NCBI RefSeq assembly: GCF_001544915.2
Contig: NZ_FCOE02000012.1
Location: 1 to 64,000 of the forward strand
Source of the DNA: Caballeronia pedi
Lineage (GTDB): Bacteria > Pseudomonadota > Gammaproteobacteria > Burkholderiales > Burkholderiaceae
Length of the DNA stretch: 64,000 nucleotides
Direction of reading: 5' to 3'
Shown here: positions 26,795 through 35,611 of the stretch, one piece after another
Layout of the letters: each line of letters starts with the position of its first letter
Position numbering within the stretch: position 1 is the first letter of the stretch
Translations under genes and position numbers: made by a program
Notes under the pieces: generated by a model
Databases searched by the model: none
What the model was told of the DNA's origin: nothing
What the model saw: the letters and a program-made list of their open reading frames with translations, nothing else

Positions 26795-28144
26795 TCATTC
26801 GGTTTGCGGTTCGGGCACGCGATCTTCGGTGACGGCGGGCGCCACGTCGCGCTCGGCCGCGGCGATACGCGCAACGTCCCGGTCATAACTGCGCATCGCG
26901 ACGACGAAGAACACTGCCGCCACCAGACTGAACAGCGGCGTGAGCGCGAGCGCGTGCTGCAGGCCCCAGCGATCGGACAGGATGCCGGCCAGAAACGGTC
27001 CGACGGCCAGCCCGAACATGTTCTGGAACAGGGACAGCACGGCGGCGCCCGTCGAGCGCATGCCGGGATGAATGACGTCCATCGCGACGCCGGCCACCAC
27101 GCCGACCGTGCAGTTCATGAAGAACGCGCCCACGACGATCCATCTGAACTGCACATCGCCCGTGTAATGTCCGCCGAACGCGGTGATGAAGATCACGGAT
27201 GTCGTCACGCAAAGCACCGACAACGCCGGCAGCTTGTTGCGCGGCTTGCGTTGCGCCGCGCGTCCCACCGCGATGCCCCAGAACGTGCAACTCAACGCGC
27301 CGATCAGCACGACCGCCGCCGCCGCTCTGGACGCCGACTCTGCGCTCATGGCGTGATAACGGTTGAGATAGCTGGGCAGCCACGACCAGATGGCGGACAC
27401 CGTGATCAGTTGCGCCGCCGCGCCCGCGCAGACGAACAGCAAGGTCGGCGTGCGCGCCAGCGTGCCGAAGATATGGCTGAGCGTTTCACCCAGCCGTTGC
27501 GGCGCGCGGCTCGTATCCGATGTCAGCGGCACGGAGTCGTAGTCGCGCACGCGCAGGTAGATGAGCGCGAGCACGAGTCCGGGCACACCCACGACGCCGA
27601 ACGCAGCCTTCCAGCCCCAGTGCGCCGCAATGATGCCGCCGAGGAACACGCCCAGCACCGAGCCCAGCGACGGCGCCGCGAAGAACGCACCGAGCGCCGC
27701 GCTTCGCAGTCGCCGCGGAAACAACGTCGAGATGAGCGCCGCGCCGACCGAGCCGTAGCCCGTTTCCCCGAGGCCCACGACCGCGCGCGCCGCGAACAAC
27801 TGGCCGTAGTTGCCGGTGAACATGCACGATATCGTCGCGAGGCTCCACGCGATCGCCATCACGATGATGCTTTTCACGCGCCCCTTCCGGTCGGCGATGA
27901 GCGCGACGGGAATGCCGCCTGCCGCCACCACGATCGAGACGATCGACACCAGCGAGCCGAGTTGCTTGTCGCTGAGACCCCATTCGCTCTTGATGTGCGG
28001 GAAGAGCGAAACGATCACCTGTCGATCGATGAAGTCGAACAACATGAGCGCGAAGGTCATCGCGAAGGCAAACCATGCTTGCCGCCGGCCTGTCACGTAG
28101 CCGTCGTGTTGGCTGGCCGAAAGCGCATCGGGAATCACGTTCAT
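26795..28144 (-). CDS. MFS transporter
   Basis: A 449-residue protein with 12 membrane segments, TM1 motif LMLFDFIDRQVIVSLFPHIK and loop IADRKGRVKS. It is related to the MFS protein at 21944, sharing the GETGYGSVGAA block and general layout. It lies between the dioxygenase and CoA-transferase genes and is read with them. The cytoplasmic C-terminal tail is charged (DRDVARIAAAERD). Substrate unknown but presumably the same or a related acid. Confidence 0.85.
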   Translation of the reverse strand: MNVIPDALSASQHDGYVTGRRQAWFAFAMTFALMLFDFIDRQVIVSLFPHIKSEWGLSDKQLGSLVSIVSIVVAAGGIPVALIADRKGRVKSIIVMAIAWSLATISCMFTGNYGQLFAARAVVGLGETGYGSVGAALISTLFPRRLRSAALGAFFAAPSLGSVLGVFLGGIIAAHWGWKAAFGVVGVPGLVLALIYLRVRDYDSVPLTSDTSRAPQRLGETLSHIFGTLARTPTLLFVCAGAAAQLITVSAIWSWLPSYLNRYHAMSAESASRAAAAVVLIGALSCTFWGIAVGRAAQRKPRNKLPALSVLCVTTSVIFITAFGGHYTGDVQFRWIVVGAFFMNCTVGVVAGVAMDVIHPGMRSTGAAVLSLFQNMFGLAVGPFLAGILSDRWGLQHALALTPLFSLVAAVFFVVAMRSYDRDVARIAAAERDVAPAVTEDRVPEPQTE

Positions 28145-28179
28145 GCTTGCTTGTCTCCTGGAATTTTTTTTATCGGCGT

Positions 28180-29022
28180 TCAGAACGGCCGGTCGCCGCG
28201 AACGGTGGCGCGCTCCATGCGACGCGGCGCCGGCCAGTAATCGCTCACCGCGTAGTGCTGGGTCGCCATGTTGTCCCAGATCGCCAGGCTATTCGGCTCC
28301 CAGCGAAAGCGCACCTGATACTCCGGAATGGCCGCCTGACTGATCAGATAGTTGAGAAGCAGGCTCGCGCCCGGCGTCTTGTCCTGTCCGAAGCGCACAT
28401 TCGCGGGCGTGTGATAGTTGATGAAGTGAGTCGAGAACGGCCCCACGTACAGGACCTTTTCGCCTGTCTCCGGATGCGTCCGGACCACCGGATGATCCAC
28501 CAGCGGGTTCTTCCTGACCAGTTCCTCGCGCTCCTCGGCCGTCAGGATCGCGCCGAACGAATGCTCGATGCCGTGCTTGGCGCGCAAGTCCGCGATCTTC
28601 GTCTTGATCTCTTCCGGCAGGCTGTTGTAGGCCTCCACCATGTTCACCCAGATGGTGTCGCCGCCGACTTCGGGACACGAGATGCAGCGCAATACCGCGG
28701 CTCCGGGCGGATTGGCGCGCCATGAGGCGTCGCTGTGATACGTGTTCTCGAAGTGATCGCGCTTCTCGCTCTTGTAGATCTCGATCAGGCCGGGATAGCC
28801 GGGCACCGTGTTGGCGACGGGATGATCTTCGAGATCGCCGAAACAGCGCGCGAAGGCGACATGGTCGGCGCGCGAAATCTCCTGATCGCGAAAGAACAGC
28901 ACGCGATGTTTCAGCAGCAGCGCCTTGATCTCGGCGAACAATGATTCGCTTCGGGCGACGTCCGCGACGTTCACGTCCGTGAGTTCGGCCCCGATCGAGC
29001 ATGTAAGCGGTTTGATTCGCAT
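28180..29022 (-). CDS. TauD/TfdA-family 2-oxoglutarate-dependent dioxygenase, copy 1
   Basis: The 280-residue protein has the iron facial triad of TauD: His96 and Asp98 (YHSDASW) and His256 (TQHYAV), with a 2-oxoglutarate-binding Arg near 267-271. Typical family signatures HRVLFFRDQEIS and GGDTIWVNM are present. TauD-type enzymes hydroxylate the carbon next to a heteroatom or release sulfite, aldehyde or amine. A close paralogue (281 aa) lies at 34678. It is the first gene of a unit with MFS and CoA-transferase genes, divergent from a thiolase gene. Confidence 0.9.
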   Translation of the reverse strand: MRIKPLTCSIGAELTDVNVADVARSESLFAEIKALLLKHRVLFFRDQEISRADHVAFARCFGDLEDHPVANTVPGYPGLIEIYKSEKRDHFENTYHSDASWRANPPGAAVLRCISCPEVGGDTIWVNMVEAYNSLPEEIKTKIADLRAKHGIEHSFGAILTAEEREELVRKNPLVDHPVVRTHPETGEKVLYVGPFSTHFINYHTPANVRFGQDKTPGASLLLNYLISQAAIPEYQVRFRWEPNSLAIWDNMATQHYAVSDYWPAPRRMERATVRGDRPF

Positions 29023-29304
29023 GGTTGCGCTTTCCTTGAAATCATGAGGTCGGTGAAATCGTTACGGGTTCGATTGTCTTGACGACGCGATTCGCGCGCT
29101 TGACTGATCGCGTCACGGTTTGTCATTCGGAATGCGCGTGCGACGGGCTTCCGCGTTTACCCGCAGTGTCAGCAAATGCCAAGCAGGTGGCTCGATCTGT
29201 CAAGTCGGCTGTCCGGGACAAAACTAGACTGGCCCGGTGGATTGCTTCATTCGGAAGCAATGGAATCAGACGATCAGGCGTTTGCCTGTTTGGCGAGGAC
29301 GGCA

Positions 29305-30492
29305 ATGACGAGTACACGCGAAGTGGTGGTTCTGGGTGCGGCACGCTCTGCAATCGGAGCATTCGGCGGGTCTCTTTCCGATCTCGAACCGGCGGAGCTC
29401 GCGGGCATCGTCATGAAAGAAGCGGTGACGCGCTCGGGCGTCGACCCGCAGACGATCAACTACGTGACGGTCGGCAACACGATTCCCACCGAGAGCCGCT
29501 TTGCCTACGTGGCGCGCGTGGCGGCAGTGCGCGCCGGCCTGCCGATGCAATCGGTGGCGATGTCCGTGAACCGGCTGTGTTCCTCGGGGCTGCAAGGCAT
29601 CGTCACGACCGCGCAGAACATCCTTCTCGGCGATTGCGACTATGGGGTCGGCGGAGGCGTCGAGGTGATGAGCCGCAGTGGACATCTGCTGGCCACGATG
29701 CGTAACGGCGTGCGCATGGGCGACGCCGTGCTCACCGACATGATGATCGCGACGCTGACCGATCCGTTCGGTGTCGGGCACATGGGCGTGACGGCGGAGA
29801 ACCTCGCGCGCAAGTGGAACATCACGCGCGAACAGCAGGATGCGCTCGCCGTGGAATCGCATCGCAGAGCGGCGTACGCGATTGCCGAGGGACGCTTCAG
29901 ATCGCAGATCGTCCCGATCGTGAAAGAGACGCGCAAGGGCGAGGTCGTGTTCGACACCGACGAACACGTCAAGCCCGCGACGACGATGGAGTCGCTCGCC
30001 AGGCTCACGCCCGCGTTCAGGAAAGGCGGCACGGTGACCGCCGGGAACGCTTCCGGCATCAACGACGGCGCTGCGTTCTTCGTGCTCGCCGACGCAGCCG
30101 TCGCGACGGCTGCAGGACACAAGCCGATCGCGCGGCTCGTGTCGTACGCAGTCGCGGGCGTGTCCAACGAGATCATGGGCGAGGGCCCGATTCCCGCCAC
30201 GAAACTCGCGCTTCGGAAGGGCAACCTGACCCTCGATCAGATGGACGTGATCGAAAGCAACGAAGCGTTCGCGGCGCAGGCGATCGCGGTCGAACGAGGC
30301 CTCGAACTCGACCGGCAGAAGACCAATCCGAACGGCGGCGCGATAGCGCTGGGGCATCCGATCGGCTGTTCAGGCGCTTTTCTCGCGACCAAGGCGATCT
30401 ACGAATTGCAGCGCATCGCGGGCCGATACGCGCTCGTGACGATGTGCGTCGGAGGCGGTCAGGGCATCGCCGCGGTGTTCGAGAGGCTGTAA
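29305..30492 (+). CDS. acetyl-CoA acyltransferase (thiolase), copy 1
   Basis: The 395-residue thiolase has the acylation Cys92 (NRLCSSGLQG), the GHPIGCSGA histidine block and the C-terminal TMCVGGGQG cysteine. Such enzymes cleave a 3-oxoacyl-CoA with CoA to give acetyl-CoA. The start MTSTREVVVLGAARS is chosen by family comparison; GAGG lies upstream, while an in-frame extension to 29176 lacks family similarity. It is divergent from the dioxygenase unit and 190 bases before the porin. In the pathway it could act on acetoacetyl-CoA or on a chain-shortened product of BKACE. Confidence 0.88.
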   Translation: MTSTREVVVLGAARSAIGAFGGSLSDLEPAELAGIVMKEAVTRSGVDPQTINYVTVGNTIPTESRFAYVARVAAVRAGLPMQSVAMSVNRLCSSGLQGIVTTAQNILLGDCDYGVGGGVEVMSRSGHLLATMRNGVRMGDAVLTDMMIATLTDPFGVGHMGVTAENLARKWNITREQQDALAVESHRRAAYAIAEGRFRSQIVPIVKETRKGEVVFDTDEHVKPATTMESLARLTPAFRKGGTVTAGNASGINDGAAFFVLADAAVATAAGHKPIARLVSYAVAGVSNEIMGEGPIPATKLALRKGNLTLDQMDVIESNEAFAAQAIAVERGLELDRQKTNPNGGAIALGHPIGCSGAFLATKAIYELQRIAGRYALVTMCVGGGQGIAAVFERL

Positions 30493-30514
30493 AGTCGCGG
30501 GTTTTTCGTGATTG

Positions 30515-30524
30515 TTGTCGACTT
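30515..30524. promoter_or_regulatory. TTGTCGACTT, putative GntR operator
   Basis: A half-degenerate member of the TGTCGAC family, 161 bases before the porin start at 30686 and 22 bases after the thiolase stop. A ribosomal start for the porin lies in an AT-rich leader. Confidence 0.5.
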
Positions 30525-30685
30525 TAATATTTTTGGCTGATAGACTGAGTTCAACATGATGCTGCGTGTCCTCGCGCGCCGATCCTCGACGTCGCCGGGG
30601 CACGCATGGGAATCGTGGTTGAACAGCCGCGCAGATCACATCAATAACGATTCGGTATGCACAATAAATAACGAGCGGAGACGAA

Positions 30686-31807
30686 ATGAGGAAAGCACGA
30701 CTTGCGATTGCTGTGATGGCGCCATTGGCGTGTGCACCTGCATTCGCGCAAAGTTCGGTCACGTTATATGGAATCGTCGATACAGGCGTCGAATATCTGA
30801 CGCACGCGACGCCGACCGGCGGATCGGTTGCGCGCATGCCGGTGATCGGCGGCGGAGACCTGCCTTCGCGATGGGGTCTGAAGGGATCGGAAGATCTGGG
30901 CCGAGGACTGAAAGCGATTTTCACGCTGGAAAATGGCTTCTCTCTCTCCAACGGCGCGCTGCAGCAAGCCGGTCGTCTATTCGGGCGTCAGGCTTATGTC
31001 GGCTTGAAGAACGGCTGGGGACAGCTTACCTTCGGGCGCCAGTACAGCATGCAGACATGGGCGATGTCCGACGCGAACATCGTCGGTCCGGCCGGCATCG
31101 GGAGTCTGGGATCGCTCGACAGCGCGTTGCTGGCCGACCGGTTCGACAATGCCGTCGCCTATATGGGCACGTTCTACGGATTCACCATCGGCGCAAGCTA
31201 TTCATTCGGCCGCGATGCATCGACGGCCGGCAATTGCGGCGGTCAGGTTGCAGGCGACTTCGTGGCCTGCCGCGGCTTGTCCGCCATGATCAAGTACGAC
31301 GCGAGCAACTGGGGCGTCGCGACGTCCTTCGAAGAGCTGAGGGGCGGGCAGGGCTCCGCGCCGAATACGGTCGTGCCGGGCGCGCCCGGTGTCGCGTTCA
31401 CGAACTCCGGCGATACCGATCGCCGCTATCAGGTGAACGGTCATCTCACCGTCGGACCGGTGCGTTTGGGCATGGGCTGGATACATCGCCTCCTGCACGG
31501 CGACGTGCGTTCGGTCAAGACGGATGTCGAATACCTCGGCGCGTCGGTTCTTTATGGCGCGTGGCAGTTCGACGCCCAGCTTTCGCACATCGGCAACGCC
31601 GCCGACGACGCCGATGGCACGCTCGGCATGCTCAGGGCGAACTACTTCCTGAGCAAGCGCACGTCGGTGTACGGCGTCGCGGGGTATATGAAAAATCATG
31701 GCAAGGGCGCGATCTACTCGGTATCGGCGGGCACCGCTGTTCCTGCCGCGCCGTTCGGAGGCTCGAATCAGATGGGCTTCGAACTCGGCATTCGTCAGAT
31801 GTTCTGA
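30686..31807 (+). CDS. Gram-negative trimeric porin
   Basis: The 373-residue protein has a clear signal peptide (MRKARLAIAV to PAFA) followed by QSSVTLYGIVDTGVEY, the standard first porin strand, and ends in LGIRQMF with the terminal Phe. Internal porin motifs such as SRWGLKGSEDLG and LFGRQAYVGL are present. It begins a plus-strand run porin - quinone reductase - hydrolase - BKACE copy 2, with 55 bases to the next gene. Confidence 0.92.
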   Translation: MRKARLAIAVMAPLACAPAFAQSSVTLYGIVDTGVEYLTHATPTGGSVARMPVIGGGDLPSRWGLKGSEDLGRGLKAIFTLENGFSLSNGALQQAGRLFGRQAYVGLKNGWGQLTFGRQYSMQTWAMSDANIVGPAGIGSLGSLDSALLADRFDNAVAYMGTFYGFTIGASYSFGRDASTAGNCGGQVAGDFVACRGLSAMIKYDASNWGVATSFEELRGGQGSAPNTVVPGAPGVAFTNSGDTDRRYQVNGHLTVGPVRLGMGWIHRLLHGDVRSVKTDVEYLGASVLYGAWQFDAQLSHIGNAADDADGTLGMLRANYFLSKRTSVYGVAGYMKNHGKGAIYSVSAGTAVPAAPFGGSNQMGFELGIRQMF

Positions 31808-31862
31808 CGATCCCTACATCGCTTCGCACCATCCCGGAATCATTCACCAAGGAAAGTTGAAC

Positions 31863-32834
31863 ATGGCAAAAGCGATTCGCTTTGATGAAATCGGTGGCCC
31901 CGAGGTCCTTCGTCTCGAAACCGTTGCGGTCGGCGAACCCGGCCCTGGCGAGGCGCGCGTGCGTCACACCTTCGTGGCGGTGAATTTCATCGACATCTAT
32001 TTCCGCACGGGGCAATATCCGCTTGCGCTGCCCAATGGCCTCGGCTCCGATGCGGTAGGCGTGGTCGAAGCCGTCGGCGATGGCGTCGAAGATATCAAGG
32101 TGGGCGACCGCGTCGGCTATCTGCTGGGGCCGCAGGGCGCTTATTCGGACGTCCGCGTGATGCCCGCTGCAGTGCTGATTCCCTTGCCCGATGGCATCAG
32201 CGACAAAACGGCCGCGACGCTGATCATGAAGGGCATGACTGCGCAGTACCTGTTTCGCCAGGTCTACCCGCTCAAGGGTCACGAGACCATTCTGTATCAC
32301 GCTGCCGCGGGCGGGGTCGGACTCATCGCCTGTCAGTGGGCGCGCGCGTTGGGCGTCACGATGATCGGCACGGTCAGCTCGGATGCAAAGGCCGAAGTGG
32401 CAAGGGCGAATGGCTGCACGCATACCATCGTGACGTCGCGGGAAAACATCGCCGAGCGCGTGCGCGAGCTCACCGATGGCAAGGGCGTCGAAGTGGTATT
32501 CGATTCGGTGGGCAAGGACACGCTGGAGGCGTCGCTGGACAGCCTGCAGGTGCGCGGCACCCTGGTAAGCAATGGCACGTCGTCCGGTCCCGTGCAGATC
32601 GACACGCGCGTACTGGCTCGCAAGGGATCGCTCTGGGTGACGCGTCCCGCGATGGTGCATTACGCGACGCCGCGCTCGCACATGCTGTCGATGGCTCGCG
32701 AGCTTTTCGATCTCGTGCTGGCCGGCAAGATCAAGAGCGAACCCGGACAGATGTTCGCGCTCGATCAAGCCGCCGATGCACATCGCGCGCTCGAATCGCG
32801 CAAGACGGTGGGTTCCACGGTGCTCGTGCCGTGA
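31863..32834 (+). CDS. zinc-independent quinone oxidoreductase (MDR superfamily, QOR type)
   Basis: The 323-residue protein matches the Qor group: N-terminal catalytic domain (VAVNFIDIYFRTGQYP) and NADPH Rossmann motif AAAGGVGLIACQWA. It lacks the zinc-ligand Cys/His set of alcohol dehydrogenases. Such enzymes reduce quinones or alpha,beta-unsaturated ketones with NADPH, so it might reduce an enone intermediate here. The start MAKAIRFDEIGG has AAGGAA upstream. Its TGA overlaps the GTG start of the next gene (GTGA), indicating translational coupling. Confidence 0.9.
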   Translation: MAKAIRFDEIGGPEVLRLETVAVGEPGPGEARVRHTFVAVNFIDIYFRTGQYPLALPNGLGSDAVGVVEAVGDGVEDIKVGDRVGYLLGPQGAYSDVRVMPAAVLIPLPDGISDKTAATLIMKGMTAQYLFRQVYPLKGHETILYHAAAGGVGLIACQWARALGVTMIGTVSSDAKAEVARANGCTHTIVTSRENIAERVRELTDGKGVEVVFDSVGKDTLEASLDSLQVRGTLVSNGTSSGPVQIDTRVLARKGSLWVTRPAMVHYATPRSHMLSMARELFDLVLAGKIKSEPGQMFALDQAADAHRALESRKTVGSTVLVP

Positions 32835-33412
32835 CGGCGCAGACAGACATCATATCGGCGACCGTGCTCATCGTTCCGGGCTTGCGCGAACACGTGGCGG
32901 ACCATTGGCAGACGCTGCTCGCGCGGAAGCTGCCGCGCGTGCGAAGCGTCGCGCCGCTCGAGCATGACAAGCTTAGTTGCGCTGAACGCGTTGCTGCGAT
33001 CGATCGAGCGCTGGCATCGATCGACGGTCCGGTCATCGTCGTCGCGCACAGTGCGGGCGTGATGATGCTCGCGCATTGGGCGAGCCGCTGCAAATCGCGG
33101 GCGATTCACGGTGCGTTGCTCGCGGCGCCAGCCGATCTCGAAACGCCCATGCCGCCCGGCTATCCGACGATCGACGCATTGGACGCACACGGATGGTTGC
33201 CGGTTCCGCGTGACGTCCTGCCATTTCCGAGCATCGTCGCGGGCAGCAGCAACGACCCTTTGACGGGGCTGGATCGCGCCCGCGAATTTGCGCGGTCGTG
33301 GGGAAGCCGCTTCGTCGAGCTCGGCGATGTCGGTCATCTGAATCCTGCGTCGGGTCATGGCGAATGGCCCATGGCCGAGGAATTCATCAGCCAGCTTGCC
33401 ACGCCGCGCTAG
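32831..33412 (+). CDS. RBBP9/YdeN-type serine hydrolase
   Basis: This 193-residue alpha/beta hydrolase of the small Ser_hydrolase (RBBP9) family has the nucleophile Ser74 in VVAHSAGVM and a late His in DVGHLNPASGHGEWP, typical for the group. The GTG start overlaps the stop of the quinone reductase, so the two are coupled. Bacterial members are small esterases of unknown substrate. In this operon it could hydrolyse an ester or thioester intermediate. Confidence 0.82.
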   Translation: MTAQTDIISATVLIVPGLREHVADHWQTLLARKLPRVRSVAPLEHDKLSCAERVAAIDRALASIDGPVIVVAHSAGVMMLAHWASRCKSRAIHGALLAAPADLETPMPPGYPTIDALDAHGWLPVPRDVLPFPSIVAGSSNDPLTGLDRAREFARSWGSRFVELGDVGHLNPASGHGEWPMAEEFISQLATPR

Positions 33413-33523
33413 CGTCACGCGCCGTGCCGCATCGTCCACGTCCGCTCGCCACGGCGGACGCAATCAACCCCTTTGCGCTGTCTACCTGTCGCAAGGGAAT
33501 CTGCCTCTCACCTGAAAATCAAC

Positions 33524-34582
33524 ATGAATTTTCTCGACGGTCATCTCTTTCCCGAAAACCAGCAACCGCTGATCATCACGGCCGCGCCGTATGCGCCCGG
33601 TTGGTTGCCCGGCGACTTCCCCGAAGACATTCCGGTCACGATGGACGACCAGATTCAGAAAGCGGTGGACTGCTACAACGCGGGCGCCACCGTATTGCAT
33701 CTGCACGTGCGCGAACTGGACGGCAAGGGCAGCAAGCGGCTGTCCATGTTCAATCAGTTGATCGCAGGCGTGCGCAAGGCAGTGCCCGAAATGATCATCC
33801 AGGTCGGCGGTTCGATTTCGTTCGCGCCCGAGGATGAAGGGCAGGCCGCCAAATGGCTGTCCGACGATACGCGCCACATGCTGGCCGAACTCGAACCGAA
33901 GCCGGATCAGGTGACAGTGACAGTGAATACGTCGCAGATGAACGTCACCGATCAGGCCGAAGACGCGGACTTCAAAGGCACGTCGCGCGAGCAGCCCGCG
34001 CTGTTCAATGCGTACAAGGAAATGACCGTTCCCGCGCAGCCCGGATGGGTCGAGGAACACGTGCGGCGTCTGACGGCCAAGGGCATCCAGAGTGCCTTCC
34101 AGTGCTACAACCTCAACAGTTTCGAGTCGGTCGAGCGACTGATGCGACGCGGCTTCTACAAAGGCCCGCTGGTGATGAACTGGGTCGCGATTGCCGGCGG
34201 CATGGATACGCCGAACGTCTACAGCCTCGCCAACTTCATTCGTGCGGTTCCCGATGGCGCGGTGGTCACGGTGGAAAGCAACGTGCGCAACGTGTTGCCG
34301 GTGAACATGTGGGGCATCTCCATGGGCTTGCATGTGCGCTGCGGTACGGAAGATTGCCTCTGGAATCAGTCGCGCACGGAGAAGATGAGTACCGTGAAGC
34401 AGATCGAGCAACTGGTGCGCATGTCGCGGGAATTCGGCCGTGAGATCGCGACGGCGCGGCAGGCGCGCGAGATCTCGCGCATCGGCGTGTTCTACGAAAC
34501 CGTTGAAGAATCCCTGCAAGCCAACGGTTTCGCGCCGAATCGCAACGGCGGCAATCAGGGGTTCCTGCGCAAAACCGCCTGA
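33524..34582 (+). CDS. beta-keto acid cleavage enzyme (BKACE, DUF849), copy 2
   Basis: A 352-residue protein nearly collinear with copy 1 at 20787, including identical openings (MNFLDGHL.PENQQPLIITAAPYAPGW), the zinc motif HLHVRE and HVRCGTED. The two enzymes probably share a substrate class; differences cluster in the middle (for example ADFKGTSREQPALFN). It ends the plus-strand operon that starts with the porin, 111 bases after the hydrolase gene. A strong hairpin at 34609 follows. Confidence 0.9.
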   Translation: MNFLDGHLFPENQQPLIITAAPYAPGWLPGDFPEDIPVTMDDQIQKAVDCYNAGATVLHLHVRELDGKGSKRLSMFNQLIAGVRKAVPEMIIQVGGSISFAPEDEGQAAKWLSDDTRHMLAELEPKPDQVTVTVNTSQMNVTDQAEDADFKGTSREQPALFNAYKEMTVPAQPGWVEEHVRRLTAKGIQSAFQCYNLNSFESVERLMRRGFYKGPLVMNWVAIAGGMDTPNVYSLANFIRAVPDGAVVTVESNVRNVLPVNMWGISMGLHVRCGTEDCLWNQSRTEKMSTVKQIEQLVRMSREFGREIATARQAREISRIGVFYETVEESLQANGFAPNRNGGNQGFLRKTA

Positions 34583-34608
34583 GGCCGCGAGCGAAATAGA
34601 AAGAACAC

Positions 34609-34647
34609 GGCCAGCGGTATCCGATGAATTAACCGGATACGCTGGCC
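34609..34647. terminator. bidirectional terminator hairpin
   Basis: GGCCAGCGGTATCCG (34609-34623) pairs with CGGATACGCTGGCC (34634-34647) with one bulged base and a ten-base loop. It lies between the convergent stops of BKACE copy 2 (34582) and dioxygenase copy 2 (34678). Confidence 0.75.
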
Positions 34648-34677
34648 GCGTTGCTGTTCAGGACGCGCCGCGACGCT

Positions 34678-35523
34678 TCAATAAGGCCTTTCACCGATGA
34701 TGCCCGCGCGTTCCATCTTGCGAGGAGCCGGCCAGTAGTCCATGACTGCGTAGTGTTGAGTGGAGCGATTGTCCCAGACGGCGATGCTGTTCGGCTTCCA
34801 TCTGAAGCGTACCTGATACTCGGGGATCAGCGCCTGGCTTTGCAGATAGTTGAGCAGAAGGCTCGCGCCCGGTGTCTTGTCGAGGCCGTAGCGGACATTC
34901 TCGGGCGTATGGAAGTTGACGAAGTGCGTCGTGAAACTTCCCACGTACAGGACTTTCTCGCCGGTTTCCGGGTGCGTGCGCACGACGGGATGCTCCACGT
35001 CCGGATTTTGCGCAGCGAGCTTCCTGCGTTCGTCGGGATCCATCGCGGCACCGAACGAATGCTCGATGCTGCTCTTCGCCCGAAGGCCCGCGATGCGATG
35101 CTTGATCTCTTCCGGCAACTGCCTGTAGGCCTCGACCATATTGACCCAGATCGTGTCGCCGCCTGTTTCTGGACATTCGATGCAGCGAAGCACGGCGCCC
35201 ATGGAAGGCTCCGGCCGCCACAGACCGTCGGTGTGAAAGTTGTTTTCGTAGGGGTTTTTCGCATCCGATCGATAAATCCGCACGAGCCCCGGATGCTCCG
35301 GATCGCTTCCCGCAACCGGATGATCTTCGAGATCGCCGAACTTGCGGGCGAACGCGACATGTTCCTCGCGGGAGATGTTCTGGTCGCGGAAGAAGAGCAC
35401 GCGATGCTGCAGCAACAGCGCCTTGATCTCCGCAAACAAGGACGCATCGCGCGATGCGTCGCCCAGGCTGACGCCTGACAGTTCAGCGCCGATGCAGGCG
35501 GTGAGCTTTTCAATCTTGATCAT
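34678..35523 (-). CDS. TauD/TfdA-family 2-oxoglutarate-dependent dioxygenase, copy 2
   Basis: The 281-residue protein parallels copy 1 (28180-29022) throughout, with iron ligands His97 and Asp99 (FHTDGLW) and the distal His in STQHYAV. The ATG at 35523 is chosen because AGGAG lies eight bases upstream and the paralogue starts there; ATG 35529 is too near. Unlike copy 1 it stands alone, under its own promoter marked by the best GntR-type palindrome (35571-35596). Residue changes around the active site (WRPEPSM against WRANPPG) suggest a related but different substrate. Confidence 0.9.
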   Translation of the reverse strand: MIKIEKLTACIGAELSGVSLGDASRDASLFAEIKALLLQHRVLFFRDQNISREEHVAFARKFGDLEDHPVAGSDPEHPGLVRIYRSDAKNPYENNFHTDGLWRPEPSMGAVLRCIECPETGGDTIWVNMVEAYRQLPEEIKHRIAGLRAKSSIEHSFGAAMDPDERRKLAAQNPDVEHPVVRTHPETGEKVLYVGSFTTHFVNFHTPENVRYGLDKTPGASLLLNYLQSQALIPEYQVRFRWKPNSIAVWDNRSTQHYAVMDYWPAPRKMERAGIIGERPY

Positions 35524-35570
35524 CTGCATGTCTCCTAGTTTTCTGACGGCGTTTCCATCATAGACGCTCA

Positions 35571-35596
35571 CGTTATTCATGTCGACATAAATAACG
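35571..35596. promoter_or_regulatory. 26-base palindrome around ATGTCGACAT, putative GntR operator
   Basis: CGTTATT (35571-35577) and AATAACG (35590-35596) flank ATGTCGACAT (35579-35588) symmetrically; only one pair (C35578/A35589) mismatches. It lies 48 bases upstream of dioxygenase copy 2 and 16 bases from the pcaF stop. It is the strongest of the four sites. Confidence 0.72.
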
Positions 35597-35611
35597 TAGC
35601 AACATGGAGGA

